A stretch of DNA of 64,000 nucleotides, from assembly GCA_041651295.1 (NCBI GenBank), contig JBAZJN010000001.1, positions 62,001 to 126,000 of the forward strand, given 5' to 3'. Below the pieces are notes generated by a model, which saw only the letters and a list, made by a program, of their open reading frames with translations, did no database searches and was not told where the DNA came from. The translations under genes and the position numbers were made by a program. This DNA comes from JBAZJN01 sp041651295. GTDB taxonomy: Bacteria; Patescibacteriota; UBA1384; XYA2-FULL-43-10; CAINNR01. Positions 16,707 to 25,390 of the stretch are shown here, in pieces (the first letter of the stretch is position 1; every line of letters begins with the position of its first letter).

Positions 16707-18602
16707 TTAACGACCAGTTTCCGGCAGAGTCGTTAAATGCAAAGACGAAGCAACAAGAGTGTTTCGTAGTAAAACCGATGACTGATTACCAGAGATATCA
16801 TAAGCGTAAACTTTAACTTCTGAATGATATTTTGAGGTATCCCACGAGCATGAATAGACTTTATCCGAATCAGATGTGTTTATTGAACAAATTAGATTAT
16901 CATCAATAAGAAAATCGACTCTGGAAATTCCATCCGGATCTTGAGGACGGACATTAATTACATACGGATTTGTGGTTATAGTTTGTCCCTCATTAATATT
17001 AATTGATCTAGTATCGTTTGGTAAGACAATAAAAGCCGGACCGTTGGTCGTTTCACCAGCATATTTAATAACGATTATATTCGAGTCTGAATTACCACCG
17101 GCAACATTCCTATCGCCAAAATAATAATTACTTTTACCTGTAATGTAACCGACAGAATAGGCATTGTTTTCTGAATCAACCATAACATCTTTGAATTCCG
17201 AAATATCTGGCGCCACAACAGTTGAATGAGCCCAAACCGGCTGCCCATTAAAATCGTATTTAACTATTACAGCATTTTTCCCGCTGTTATTTCCTGAAAT
17301 TGTAACATCATTTCCAAAATTGTATTCACTGGTTCCGACAATATATCCGACTGCAAAAATACCATTAGAGCTGATTGATATTCCTTGATAACCTGATTCT
17401 CCCAAAGCAACAACAGTTGTTTTTGCCCATTGAGTTATACCAGACGAATCATATTTTATCAAAACGGTATTATTGCCAGGGTCATCGCGCTCACCACGAG
17501 CTTTTGCCCCTGTCGCCGTTATCCCATCACCAAAACTAAATTCTTGATTACTCACAATATAGCCTACAGCATAAGCATTCTCCGAAGAATCAAAAGATAC
17601 ATCCAATAATTCTGACTGCTCATCTTGACCAGAAATTGAATGTGCCCACTGGGCGACGCCAGAAGAGTTGTACAAAACAGTCAAACCGTTTGTTCCACTT
17701 GCGTAGCCTCCGGCCACTGTAACGCTATTGCCAAAATCAAAAGTGCTTGTACCAGAAATGAATCCGGAAACTAATATGTTGCCAACATCACTAATCGAGA
17801 CATTAAGAAATCGACTACCACCAGGGTTAACGGTAGTTGACTTGGCCCACTCAGCCGCACCTGAAGAATTATACTTCACCAAGAGAACTTGACCTCCAGA
17901 ATATGTAGTAGAAATTGTTACACCATTGCCGAAACCAAATTCAATCGGGTCTTCTAATAACCCTGACATGTGACCAACAGCAAAAATATTCCCCGAAGAG
18001 TCAACAGCCACTCCATAATAAATAGAACTACTTGTAGCGGCTGCCGTTGATTGTGCCCACTCTGCTTCTCCAAGAGAATTATATTTTACCAAAACGATAT
18101 TGTGGGTTTGGTTATATGATCCAGATACCGTAACACCGTTGCCGAAACCAAAAGTACCATTGGTATATATGTAACCGACAGCATAAATATTTCCAGCACT
18201 ATCTAAAGATACTCCATAAAATCTAGAAACGGAAGGTGCGGTAACTACTGCTTTCGCCCACTGGGCGACTCCCAAAGAGTTGTATTTAACCAATACGGCG
18301 TTCTCTTGATCATCAACACCCGTTGCCGTTACACCATTACCAAAATTAAAAACACCATCGCCATAAATATATCCGACAGCATAAACACTGCCATAATTAT
18401 CCAGGGTCGTTGCCTCAAACTCTGATTTAATAGTAGAGATTAAAGTTGGAGTTTCCAGTGTGGAACTACCCCAAAGAGATGTTCCAACAGCAACATCCGC
18501 CTTAGCTAAATTCATAACTGATAAGGGTTGGAAAATAGCAAAAGTTCCAACAATTAGCCAGCATAAAAAACTTAAATTCTTTCTAAAAAAACTAACTTTC
18601 AT
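16707..18602 (-). CDS. Secreted SBBP-repeat propeller ending in LPETGR
   Basis: The 631-residue protein has a signal peptide (about 1-36) and seven SBBP-type blades (about 60-505) with the recurring AVGYI...FNFGNGVT and VLVKYNSSG..QWA patterns. An Ig-like region (about 530-620) follows. The chain ends in LPETGR and a TAA stop. LPxTG is the classic sortase signal, but the hydrophobic helix and charged tail that normally follow are absent, and neither other frame supplies them. The sortase gene lies 6 bases upstream, which makes this its likely substrate. TGAGGA precedes ATG 18602. Confidence 0.88.
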   Translation of the reverse strand: MKVSFFRKNLSFLCWLIVGTFAIFQPLSVMNLAKADVAVGTSLWGSSTLETPTLISTIKSEFEATTLDNYGSVYAVGYIYGDGVFNFGNGVTATGVDDQENAVLVKYNSLGVAQWAKAVVTAPSVSRFYGVSLDSAGNIYAVGYIYTNGTFGFGNGVTVSGSYNQTHNIVLVKYNSLGEAEWAQSTAAATSSSIYYGVAVDSSGNIFAVGHMSGLLEDPIEFGFGNGVTISTTYSGGQVLLVKYNSSGAAEWAKSTTVNPGGSRFLNVSISDVGNILVSGFISGTSTFDFGNSVTVAGGYASGTNGLTVLYNSSGVAQWAHSISGQDEQSELLDVSFDSSENAYAVGYIVSNQEFSFGDGITATGAKARGERDDPGNNTVLIKYDSSGITQWAKTTVVALGESGYQGISISSNGIFAVGYIVGTSEYNFGNDVTISGNNSGKNAVIVKYDFNGQPVWAHSTVVAPDISEFKDVMVDSENNAYSVGYITGKSNYYFGDRNVAGGNSDSNIIVIKYAGETTNGPAFIVLPNDTRSININEGQTITTNPYVINVRPQDPDGISRVDFLIDDNLICSINTSDSDKVYSCSWDTSKYHSEVKVYAYDISGNQSSVLLRNTLVASSLHLTTLPETGR

Positions 18603-18608
18603 ATATCC

Positions 18609-19247
18609 TCACTTTCTTTTTGATATAACCACAAGCCGTTTTTCATTAGTTCCAACTGGCCAACAGGTCATCAGCGTCAAGGTTTCATCTTTGGTCGGCT
18701 CGAGTACGGAAAGATCGGTTGGCTCTACGATCTTCTTCGCGGTAACACTGTAATTATACTCTTTGTCGTTGTGTCTAATTGTCAGCTGATCAGCCTGTTT
18801 CAAATCATTTAATTTAGCAAAAATTTTATCATATTTACTGGCAACTGTCGCCGAAGAGTGACCATAGATAAAAATATTTCCCTTATCGCCCGGGAGCGGC
18901 GAGCCGGCCATTAAAGCAACGCCATTTTGCAATTTTTGATTGTAGATTTCCTTGTTTGTCGGGTCAACGCCCTCGATGACAGGGGCGGTAATGTTTATTT
19001 TCGGAATTGTAAGAACAAATTTGCTCTGATCTTCCGCCGCCACAGTATCAGACACGGTCTGCGACTGGTTGGCGGTATCACTTACCTCTTTTGACCTTTC
19101 AGTTCGGAAAAAGCTCCATGAAAAAATTACCAAAATGGTCAGAATAATTATCAAAGACACAACAATTAAGAATCGCTTCTTTCTTGAAACTTTTTTCCAG
19201 CACTTATTTAACCGGCAATTACTGATTTTATCGGTAATTCTACTCAT
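18609..19247 (-). CDS. Sortase (class D/E-like transpeptidase)
   Basis: This is a 212-residue membrane-anchored protein with a basic N-terminus, a membrane helix (about 26-47) and a sortase domain (about 75-212). Catalytic residues are visible: His130 in YGHSS, Cys195 in LMTCWP and Arg204 in EKRLVV. The length and N-terminal anchor resemble class D/E or CPR-type sortases. It would join LPxTG proteins to the cell wall or to each other on the outer surface. The neighbouring gene ends in LPETGR, and a second candidate substrate at 29869-30552 ends in LPATGSDR. No strong Shine-Dalgarno site is seen. Confidence 0.9.
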   Translation of the reverse strand: MSRITDKISNCRLNKCWKKVSRKKRFLIVVSLIIILTILVIFSWSFFRTERSKEVSDTANQSQTVSDTVAAEDQSKFVLTIPKINITAPVIEGVDPTNKEIYNQKLQNGVALMAGSPLPGDKGNIFIYGHSSATVASKYDKIFAKLNDLKQADQLTIRHNDKEYNYSVTAKKIVEPTDLSVLEPTKDETLTLMTCWPVGTNEKRLVVISKRK

Positions 19248-19527
19248 CTTGATTATTACTTCACTATTTGACAGAGAAAATTAATTTGTACTGCGTGACT
19301 ATTTGTTTTGTCTATTGTTGCCTTTCGCTTTATATCAATATCTTATCAATATTTAAATCTTATTTCTAGTGAATCCTTTAAGAAAATCATAAAGAAGTGA
19401 CCATACAATTGTAATCACTCTTTATGATTCCCTAATGCTCAAAATTTTCTGAAGTTTCTATCAGACTTGATTACTGCAGTTAAGTTCAACAGAAGATGGC
19501 TTTTCTACAAAATTCGGAGATTAATTT

Positions 19528-19950
19528 TTAACTAAAGTATTTTTGAAGATACTTGCGATAAAACATTGCTGTATCGGGACAGAGTTTGTTTTCTTTTAAA
19601 AGTTTATCCAAGCTATTCTTGCTCATCCATCCCGACCATTGCCATTCTTTTAGATGAGTTTTGATTTTTTGTTTCGCAATAATAGTTTCATAAACAAAAA
19701 CATTATATCGAGATCCAATTTCTGGTTGGTAATCTATCGAAAAAAGATATTTAATTGGCGACTCTAAGCCAGACTCTTCTTTTAGCTCTCTTGATGCCGC
19801 TGTCTCATGATCTTCTTCAGCCTAAATATGACCGCCAACTCCTAAACCATAAAGATTGGGGAAAGTTTTTTTATCTCCGGATCGCTGATGAACAAAAAAA
19901 CCACCTTGCTGATTTTTGATTATCGCAACAACGATTTCAAAAGTATCCAT
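19528..19950 (-). pseudogene. NUDIX hydrolase broken by an in-frame amber codon
   Basis: From ATG 19950 to TAA 19528 a 140-residue NUDIX protein reads in one frame except for TAG at codon 43 (19822-19824). The stop falls inside the Nudix box, between GGHI and AEED...RELKEESGL, where other members usually have Glu. A GAG-to-TAG change would explain it. The rest (FFVHQRSGDKKTF, WQWSGW) is intact and in frame, so the damage is recent, or a sequence error, or a read-through site. No Shine-Dalgarno site is seen before 19950. Confidence 0.8.
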
Positions 19951-20041
19951 AAGTACATTCTAATTGATTTATTTTGAAAAACAAAAAGACGGTTGCCATT
20001 GGACAACTTTTTCTCTTTTGCTCTTCGACTTCGCTTAGGAC

Positions 20042-20129
20042 ATTCGACTCATTATTTTTTCTCATAACTTAATTTTTCACGGTCGGAGACCATGAGCGAG
20101 TTATGATTTTTTCGAATAACGAGTCGAAT
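20042..20129. repeat. Long imperfect inverted repeat beside tRNA-end duplication
   Basis: ATTCGACTCATTATT (from 20042) with CATAACT (to 20069) pairs with AGTTATG (from 20098) and GAATAACGAGTCGAAT (to 20129), leaving a loop of about 28 bases. It directly abuts the duplicated tRNA-Asn end. Between 20147 and 20260 I see only a GGGAAACC/GGTTTCCC palindrome (20213-20230) and no gene. Confidence 0.6.
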
Positions 20130-20146
20130 GGCTCCCTGGGCTGGAC
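20129..20146 (-). repeat. Duplicated 3' end of tRNA-Asn
   Basis: The 18 bases TGGCTCCCTGGGCTGGAC are identical to 20303-20320, the CCA end, acceptor arm and part of the T arm of the adjacent tRNA-Asn. Such direct repeats of a tRNA 3' end are the usual trace of tRNA-targeted integration. The 156 bases between the copies are too few for an element. Confidence 0.7.
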
Positions 20147-20260
20147 ATCTCACTCGGCCTGCGGCCTCTCCATAGGGCTCCCGCCCTCTGGCGCTTCGCT
20201 GTCACCCTGCACGGGAAACCTAGGTTTCCCGACCCCATCCTTGGTTCTCGTCCAACCAAA

Positions 20261-20305
20261 CCAATGAAAAAAGATTGAACAGAAAGTTCAATCTTTTTTC
20301 ATTGG
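20261..20305 (-). terminator. Terminator of tRNA-Asn
   Basis: A 20-base perfect stem, CCAATGAAAAAAGATTGAAC (20261-20280) against its complement at 20286-20305, encloses the loop AGAAA. An A/T run in the stem serves as the terminator tract on either strand. The stem includes the encoded CCA end of the tRNA. Confidence 0.8.
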
Positions 20306-20377
20306 CTCCCTGGGCTGGACTCGAACCAGCAACCTTTTCGTTAACAGCGAATTGCTCTGCCATTGAGCTACCAGGGA
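20303..20377 (-). tRNA. tRNA-Asn (GTT)
   Basis: The minus strand folds into a standard cloverleaf: acceptor TCCCTGG/CCAGGGA, D arm GCTC/GAGC, anticodon loop CTGTTAA with anticodon GTT, and T arm GCTGG/CCAGC. Discriminator G and an encoded CCA follow. The outermost anticodon-stem pair is A-A. A terminator hairpin follows at once. Confidence 0.93.
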
Positions 20378-20475
20378 ATAACTTTTGACATAAAAATGAT
20401 ATCAAAAATTGGCTAATCTGTAAAGACAACACTGGAGAAAAATGTGTTAAAATAGACCAGATGAGGTGACAGCTC

Positions 20476-20739
20476 ATGTACAATACAAGATTCCAGAAAC
20501 AACTGGATGAATCTCAGAGACGAATCTTCGGCGTCACCAGGCAGCCGCCTAGCCGCGAAGAGGCATACGAACTTCTGGGGCGTTACCAACGGAGTGGTCC
20601 GACGATACCTTGCTACCCACTCGCCAGCCGCGAATGGGTCGCCATACCACGCAGACGGCGCGGGCCTACAGAAGGACTTAGGTGGTGGCGTCAGCCACTT
20701 CGCCGTCGCCGGCATGGACGCCGCCGTATCAGGCATTAG
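20476..20739 (+). CDS. Orphan cassette gene, Arg-rich 87-residue protein
   Basis: I do not recognise the product. GAGGTG 8 bases before ATG 20476 picks this frame over the overlapping 90-codon frame at 20507, which would end inside the terminator stem. The N-terminal half is a plausible helical soluble domain. The C-terminal third is extremely Arg-rich (WRQPLRRRRHGRRRIRH), which suggests nucleic-acid or membrane binding, or simply GC-rich noise. A TTAAAAT -10 box lies about 40 bases upstream and a strong terminator 30 bases downstream. The GC content and codon use differ from the neighbouring ATPase operon. Confidence 0.5.
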   Translation: MYNTRFQKQLDESQRRIFGVTRQPPSREEAYELLGRYQRSGPTIPCYPLASREWVAIPRRRRGPTEGLRWWRQPLRRRRHGRRRIRH

Positions 20740-20768
20740 CAGATATAACCGCTCGACAACGAACCACC

Positions 20769-20795
20769 GACCAACCTAGTCCGGTTGGTCTTTTT
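20769..20795 (+). terminator. Terminator of the 20476 cassette
   Basis: GACCAACC (20769-20776) pairs with GGTTGGTC (20783-20790), followed by TTTTT. A TATAAT box for the next operon lies right behind at 20805-20810. Confidence 0.88.
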
Positions 20796-20843
20796 AATTC
20801 CCACTATAATCTGATAAAATTATGGAAACTAGAAGGAGGAACC

Positions 20844-21542
20844 ATGGTTCATTCCGGAGAATTATCAAGAAAATCTACCGGCAATACACTTTCAGACATA
20901 ATCTTAGGCGGACAAGACGGACTTGTTAATGTTTTGGGAGTAATTTTGGGCGTCGCGGCCGCTTCCAATGATCCGAAAATTGTTATCGCCGGCGGTCTGG
21001 CGGCTACTTTTGCCGAAAGTATTTCAATGGCAGCGGTGTCCTTAACTTCAATGATCGCTGAGAGGGACCATTATCTGTCTGAACTTGCCCGAGAACACAA
21101 AGAGATGAAAGATCTGCCGGAAAAAGAAGAACAGGAAATCCGTGATGTTTACAAGAAAAAGGGCTTCAGCGGCAAGTTATTGGAAGATATTGTGGCACAT
21201 GTAATATCTTCGGATACTTTGTGGGTAGAGCAGATGATGAAAGACGAATTGGAATTAAAGGAAGTAAAACAAAAAGAAATTTATAAATCCAGTTTCATTG
21301 TCGGATTTTCGGCCTTGGTCGGATCATTTGTGCCCCTAACTCCGTTTTTCTTTTCTCCAATTCACACCGCTACTTGGATCTCTTTGGGGATTTCCGTTAT
21401 CGTTCTTCTAGCCGTTGGATTTTACAAGGCAAAAGCCACCATTGGCAGTCCGGTAAAGAGCGCCGTGCAAATGGCACTTATAGGCATGGGAGCCGCATTA
21501 GCCGGATATTTTATCGGATCAATTTTCGGACAACAAGTATAA
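20844..21542 (+). CDS. VIT1/CCC1 family iron/manganese transporter
   Basis: AGGAGG precedes ATG 20844, giving 232 residues. The protein has five likely membrane helices: LGGQDGLVNVLGVILGV (about 17-33), the conserved LAATFAESISMAAVSLTS helix, a charged cytoplasmic loop (about 75-140, rich in Glu and Lys, the usual metal-binding zone), and three C-terminal helices. This is the canonical VIT/CCC1 arrangement, which moves Fe2+ or Mn2+ out of the cytoplasm against protons. Its stop lies 18 bases before the P-type ATPase gene, so the two form a metal-handling operon. Confidence 0.88.
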   Translation: MVHSGELSRKSTGNTLSDIILGGQDGLVNVLGVILGVAAASNDPKIVIAGGLAATFAESISMAAVSLTSMIAERDHYLSELAREHKEMKDLPEKEEQEIRDVYKKKGFSGKLLEDIVAHVISSDTLWVEQMMKDELELKEVKQKEIYKSSFIVGFSALVGSFVPLTPFFFSPIHTATWISLGISVIVLLAVGFYKAKATIGSPVKSAVQMALIGMGAALAGYFIGSIFGQQV

Positions 21543-21560
21543 ATAATAATTTGAGGCGAA

Positions 21561-23999
21561 GTGAACAATCAAAAATATTCCGGGCTAACAGAAACGGAGA
21601 TTCGAAAACAAAGAGAAATATCGGGCGAAAATATTCTGGGGGAGCAAAAACCATCATCTTTGTTTGCGGTTTTTTTTCATCAGTTTAAGAGCCCTCTAGT
21701 TTATACTCTGGCGTTGGCATCAATAATATCACTCGTATTCCGAGAATATTCCGATTTTTGGATCATACTTGCCGTGATTATTATTAACGCATTGATCGGG
21801 GCATATCAGGAATATCATGCTGAAAACACTTTTTTGGCATTAAAGAAGATGCTAAAACCAAAAGCCTTGGCGATTAGGGACGGCAAGAGAAAAGAAATAT
21901 TTGCTTTCGAATTGGTACCGGGGGATATCGTGGTTCTTTCAGCTGGTGATCAAGTTCCTGCGGACGGCAAGCCCCTGGAAGTAACAAATCTCGTCGTTGA
22001 TGAAAAAATCTTTACCGGCGAGGATGAACCGGTGACCAAGGAATTGGGAGAGAACTCCAAACTTTTAATGGGGACAAAAGTACTATCGGGTGTCGGAATA
22101 ATGGAAGTTGTTGGGACAGGAAAAAATACCGAAATCGGGAAAATCAGCCATACACTATCGGAGATTAAAAGAGATGCCACACCATTACAAAAACGCCTGG
22201 AGAAATTTGCCAAGAATCTGCTCATCATTATGGTTGTTGTCGCAACTATTATTTTTCTTCTCGGATTGATCCGCGGTGAAGAAATCTGGACAATATTCCG
22301 TCTGGCATTAATTTTAGCGGTTGCTTCAATCCCTGAGGGAATACCAATTGCTACGACGGTAATTATGGCTTTGGGTATGAGACGGATATTAAAACGCAAC
22401 GGTTTAGTAAAAAATCTGCTATCAGTTGAAACTCTGGGATCAACTTCTGTCATTTGTACTGACAAAACCGGCACGCTGACTGAGGGAGTAATGGAAGTAG
22501 TCCGCACAGACTTTATTGATGAAGAAAAGGCCCATTTATCTATGGTTCTGGCGAATCAGCAGAAAGACGGTCTGGAGATAAGTCTTTGGGAATATGTCAA
22601 GACAAAAAGTCCGGTTAAACCCGAGAATCTGTTTGACAAACTGGAAAAAACTTTTGAAGATCCGTTTGATAGCGTGAAAAAATACTCTATGGCCGTAGTT
22701 CAAAACGGAGATTCGGAAACCGGTTTTATTCTGGGCGCACCGGAGATAGTGCTGGAATACTGCAAAACCAGCGAAAAAGAAAGCGCAGATATTAGAGCCA
22801 AGATCCAAAGTTGGGCCAGAGAGGGACTCAAGGTCGTCGGTGCCGCATATAAGGATCAAGGCGAAATTAAAAAATTGACAGATTGGAAATGGTTGGGAAT
22901 TTTAGGCATTGATGACCCGATTCGAGAGGAAGTAAAAGAAACATTAAGTTTGTGCCGTAAAGCCGGAATCGCAGTAAAAATAGTAACCGGAGATTATAAA
23001 GATACTGCAATTGAAGTCGGAAGAAAACTTGGATTTGAGTTTGAAGAAAAAAATGTAGCCGACAATAAAGAGCTGGATGCTATGTCCTCGGATGAGCTTG
23101 CCAAGAATATCAATGATATTCACATATTTGCCCGAGTCACTCCGGACCAAAAATTAAAGATTGTTGAGGCCTTGCAAAAAAATGGCGAAGTTGTAGCTAT
23201 GACCGGTGACGGCGTAAATGATGTGCTGGCGTTAAAGAAAGCCAACATTGGAGTTGTTGTCGCAAACGCCACCGACGTGGCGAAAGAGGCTGCCGACTTA
23301 GTCCTGCTTGATAGCAATTTCAAAACTATTTATGCCGCTTGCGAAGAAGGCAGGACTATTCTCTCAAACATTAAAAAGGCTGTCGGATATGCCCTTTCTG
23401 ATGCCTTTGTCGAGATGATAATTATCTTTTTGGCAGTTTTATTGAACTTTCCTGTTCCAATTACTATTGTCATGATTCTCTGGATTAATCTGATTTGCGA
23501 CGGCCCAAATGACATTTTGCTCGGATTCGAATCAAAGGAGGATGATATCATGGAAATCTCCCCGAAAGTAATTCAAAAAGAGAGTATTTTTGACCGGCTG
23601 ATTCTGGCAATTACTGTTACGATCAGTTCCTCCGTGGGAATCCTATCATTAATATATTTCTGGTATATTCGTAACTCCGGTGGCGACCTAACGTTGGCTA
23701 GAACAATAGTATTTACTACAATTGCTCTCGCCAGTTTGGTTTATATTTTCAACTTCAAAAATCTGCGAACACCTATCTGGAAAATCAAAAACTTTAGTCA
23801 AAATAAATATCTGTTTTGGGGAGTTTCTTCGGGGCTGGTTTTAATTCTGGCAGCAATTTACTTGCCGGTTCTGCAAAATGCGTTGGGGACGACACCGCTA
23901 AAACTTGCCCATTGGATTCCGGCAATTTTCGTCGGCATAATTTCCGCTCTCTTGGTCGAAATCTTAAAATTTTCGCATAAAAATCGCGCTGGTGTTTAG
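21561..23999 (+). CDS. P-type cation-transporting ATPase
   Basis: The 812-residue product starts with GTG 21561 behind TGAGG. It carries an N-terminal cation-ATPase domain, the actuator motif FTGEDEP (usually TGES), the PEGIP ion-site motif in membrane helix 4, the phosphorylation site DKTGTLTEG (Asp301), the hinge TGDGVND (548-554), and six C-terminal helices. It belongs to the P2 (Ca2+-ATPase-like) group. The usual TGDGVNDAPAL is TGDGVNDVLAL here. Metal specificity cannot be told from sequence alone. Pairing with a VIT protein suggests export of a divalent metal. Confidence 0.92.
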   Translation: MNNQKYSGLTETEIRKQREISGENILGEQKPSSLFAVFFHQFKSPLVYTLALASIISLVFREYSDFWIILAVIIINALIGAYQEYHAENTFLALKKMLKPKALAIRDGKRKEIFAFELVPGDIVVLSAGDQVPADGKPLEVTNLVVDEKIFTGEDEPVTKELGENSKLLMGTKVLSGVGIMEVVGTGKNTEIGKISHTLSEIKRDATPLQKRLEKFAKNLLIIMVVVATIIFLLGLIRGEEIWTIFRLALILAVASIPEGIPIATTVIMALGMRRILKRNGLVKNLLSVETLGSTSVICTDKTGTLTEGVMEVVRTDFIDEEKAHLSMVLANQQKDGLEISLWEYVKTKSPVKPENLFDKLEKTFEDPFDSVKKYSMAVVQNGDSETGFILGAPEIVLEYCKTSEKESADIRAKIQSWAREGLKVVGAAYKDQGEIKKLTDWKWLGILGIDDPIREEVKETLSLCRKAGIAVKIVTGDYKDTAIEVGRKLGFEFEEKNVADNKELDAMSSDELAKNINDIHIFARVTPDQKLKIVEALQKNGEVVAMTGDGVNDVLALKKANIGVVVANATDVAKEAADLVLLDSNFKTIYAACEEGRTILSNIKKAVGYALSDAFVEMIIIFLAVLLNFPVPITIVMILWINLICDGPNDILLGFESKEDDIMEISPKVIQKESIFDRLILAITVTISSSVGILSLIYFWYIRNSGGDLTLARTIVFTTIALASLVYIFNFKNLRTPIWKIKNFSQNKYLFWGVSSGLVLILAAIYLPVLQNALGTTPLKLAHWIPAIFVGIISALLVEILKFSHKNRAGV

Positions 24000-24049
24000 A
24001 ATTGTCAAATCTATATCAACCGTACTTTATTGAATAAATGGGAGGAAAA

Positions 24050-25300
24050 ATGAAAAAAATAGTATTGTTGTCTTTTGTGCTGTCGATGATTTGTGGCTTT
24101 TTATTATTCCCGACAACAAAGGCAGAAGCCGGGCTGAATACTACCACTATCAAAGCCAGCTATCACAACTGGACCGACTCCGCTTACCCGACTTATGCCC
24201 ACTACAACGGCCAACCGTACGTGAATGTTGGTTATTCGCCCGGACGAGCATTCCGTTCCTATGTCTATTTTAACCTCTCGTCAATCCCAGCCGGATCCAC
24301 AATCAATTCAGCATCTTTCAACATTTGGTTACAAAATGATTTTTTCCTTATCAATCCTATCGACCATACCGATTGCTATGGAATACCTTCTGTTCCCGTG
24401 CTTGTGGCTGGGCAAGTCTCGGAGTCGTGGAATAGCTCTATGAACTGGAATAATCAGCCAGGACATGTTGGTTACGCGACTTATGATTTAACACAATTTC
24501 CTTGCAACGATCAAGAACGGTTTTATTACATTGGTGTGACCCAAATTGTTAAGAATTGGGTCGAGAGTGGCCAAGCCAACAATGGATTTAATATTATTGG
24601 AACTGAGAGCGGCAGCTCGTGGAGCAGGCGTTTTGCTAGCAGCACTGGAGCAGAAGCGGAAAAACCGCAGCTTTATATTCAATATACGACTCCTGACGCA
24701 CCGGCCGATCCTCCATCAGATGAAAGTCTGCCATCTGGAACAACAGGCGCAAACTCTACCACCAATGGCAATGCGGCGGCGACCACACCAACAGTGAACC
24801 CAAACCTTAAGACTACTGATAGCTCAATTGCGACGCCAACACTAACCTATGTCACAGTTGGAAGTGCTAGATCAGAAGCGCCAGTTACAAGTGATTTACC
24901 GATAATTGTTGGAGATAGTTTAATCGTCGGTGGCAAAGCAACAAAAGGACTTACAATTTCTTTAGCAATCGGCGATAAAGTTTTTAGCGGTGTAGTTGAT
25001 GATGCCGGTAATTGGGAAATTGTCGTTGATACCAGCGCTTTTGTGCCCGGCATAGTTAAGGCTAAAGCTCAAGCTCAAGATCTGAAAAAAAATAAAGGCA
25101 GTGCGGAGGCCGAGCTCTTTGGCTTGTCGGTGTCTGCCAAGACAGTGGTAGCAGAAACAAAGGAAGCAGCTAAAACAGAGACCAAGAAAATGGGCTGGAA
25201 AGACTGGCTTATTCTTGCCGGTCTTGTTTTAGGATTAATTCTTGCTGTACTAGCGCTGATTTTTCGCAAAAAGATATTTAAAATATTCCAAAAGCCCTAA
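24050..25300 (+). CDS. Exported DNRLRE-domain protein with C-terminal anchor
   Basis: GGGAGG precedes ATG 24050 and gives 416 residues. A signal peptide (about 1-28) is followed by a DNRLRE-like domain (about 30-220; motifs SYVYFNLSSIPAGSTI, SESWNSSMNWNNQPG, GVTQIVKNWV and NNGFNIIG). A Thr/Asn/Pro-rich linker comes next, then a small Ig-like beta domain (about 275-360), and a C-terminal membrane helix (about 383-405) with a basic tail. DNRLRE domains occur in surface and polysaccharide-associated proteins. It is probably a surface adhesin or wall-binding protein. Confidence 0.85.
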   Translation: MKKIVLLSFVLSMICGFLLFPTTKAEAGLNTTTIKASYHNWTDSAYPTYAHYNGQPYVNVGYSPGRAFRSYVYFNLSSIPAGSTINSASFNIWLQNDFFLINPIDHTDCYGIPSVPVLVAGQVSESWNSSMNWNNQPGHVGYATYDLTQFPCNDQERFYYIGVTQIVKNWVESGQANNGFNIIGTESGSSWSRRFASSTGAEAEKPQLYIQYTTPDAPADPPSDESLPSGTTGANSTTNGNAAATTPTVNPNLKTTDSSIATPTLTYVTVGSARSEAPVTSDLPIIVGDSLIVGGKATKGLTISLAIGDKVFSGVVDDAGNWEIVVDTSAFVPGIVKAKAQAQDLKKNKGSAEAELFGLSVSAKTVVAETKEAAKTETKKMGWKDWLILAGLVLGLILAVLALIFRKKIFKIFQKP

Positions 25301-25390
25301 AATCAAGTCCAACAGTAGAAGTTTCAATTAGCTATAGTTTTTTATGCTAGAATATTGATAAATAGATTCGAACTAATTTAGGAGGGGAAA

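Noticed and set aside
17100..18400. Possible tandem DNA repeat or CRISPR-like array
   Set aside because: The periodicity is that of the coding blades of the SBBP propeller. Units are diverged at the DNA level and have no constant repeat-spacer pattern.
19822..19824. Genetic code change (TAG read as an amino acid)
   Set aside because: Many other genes in the window end normally, and only this single in-frame TAG suggests recoding. A pseudogene or error is simpler.
20507..20779. 90-codon ORF overlapping the 20476 cassette
   Set aside because: Its stop lies inside the terminator stem and it lacks a ribosome binding site. The 20476 frame has GAGGTG at proper distance.
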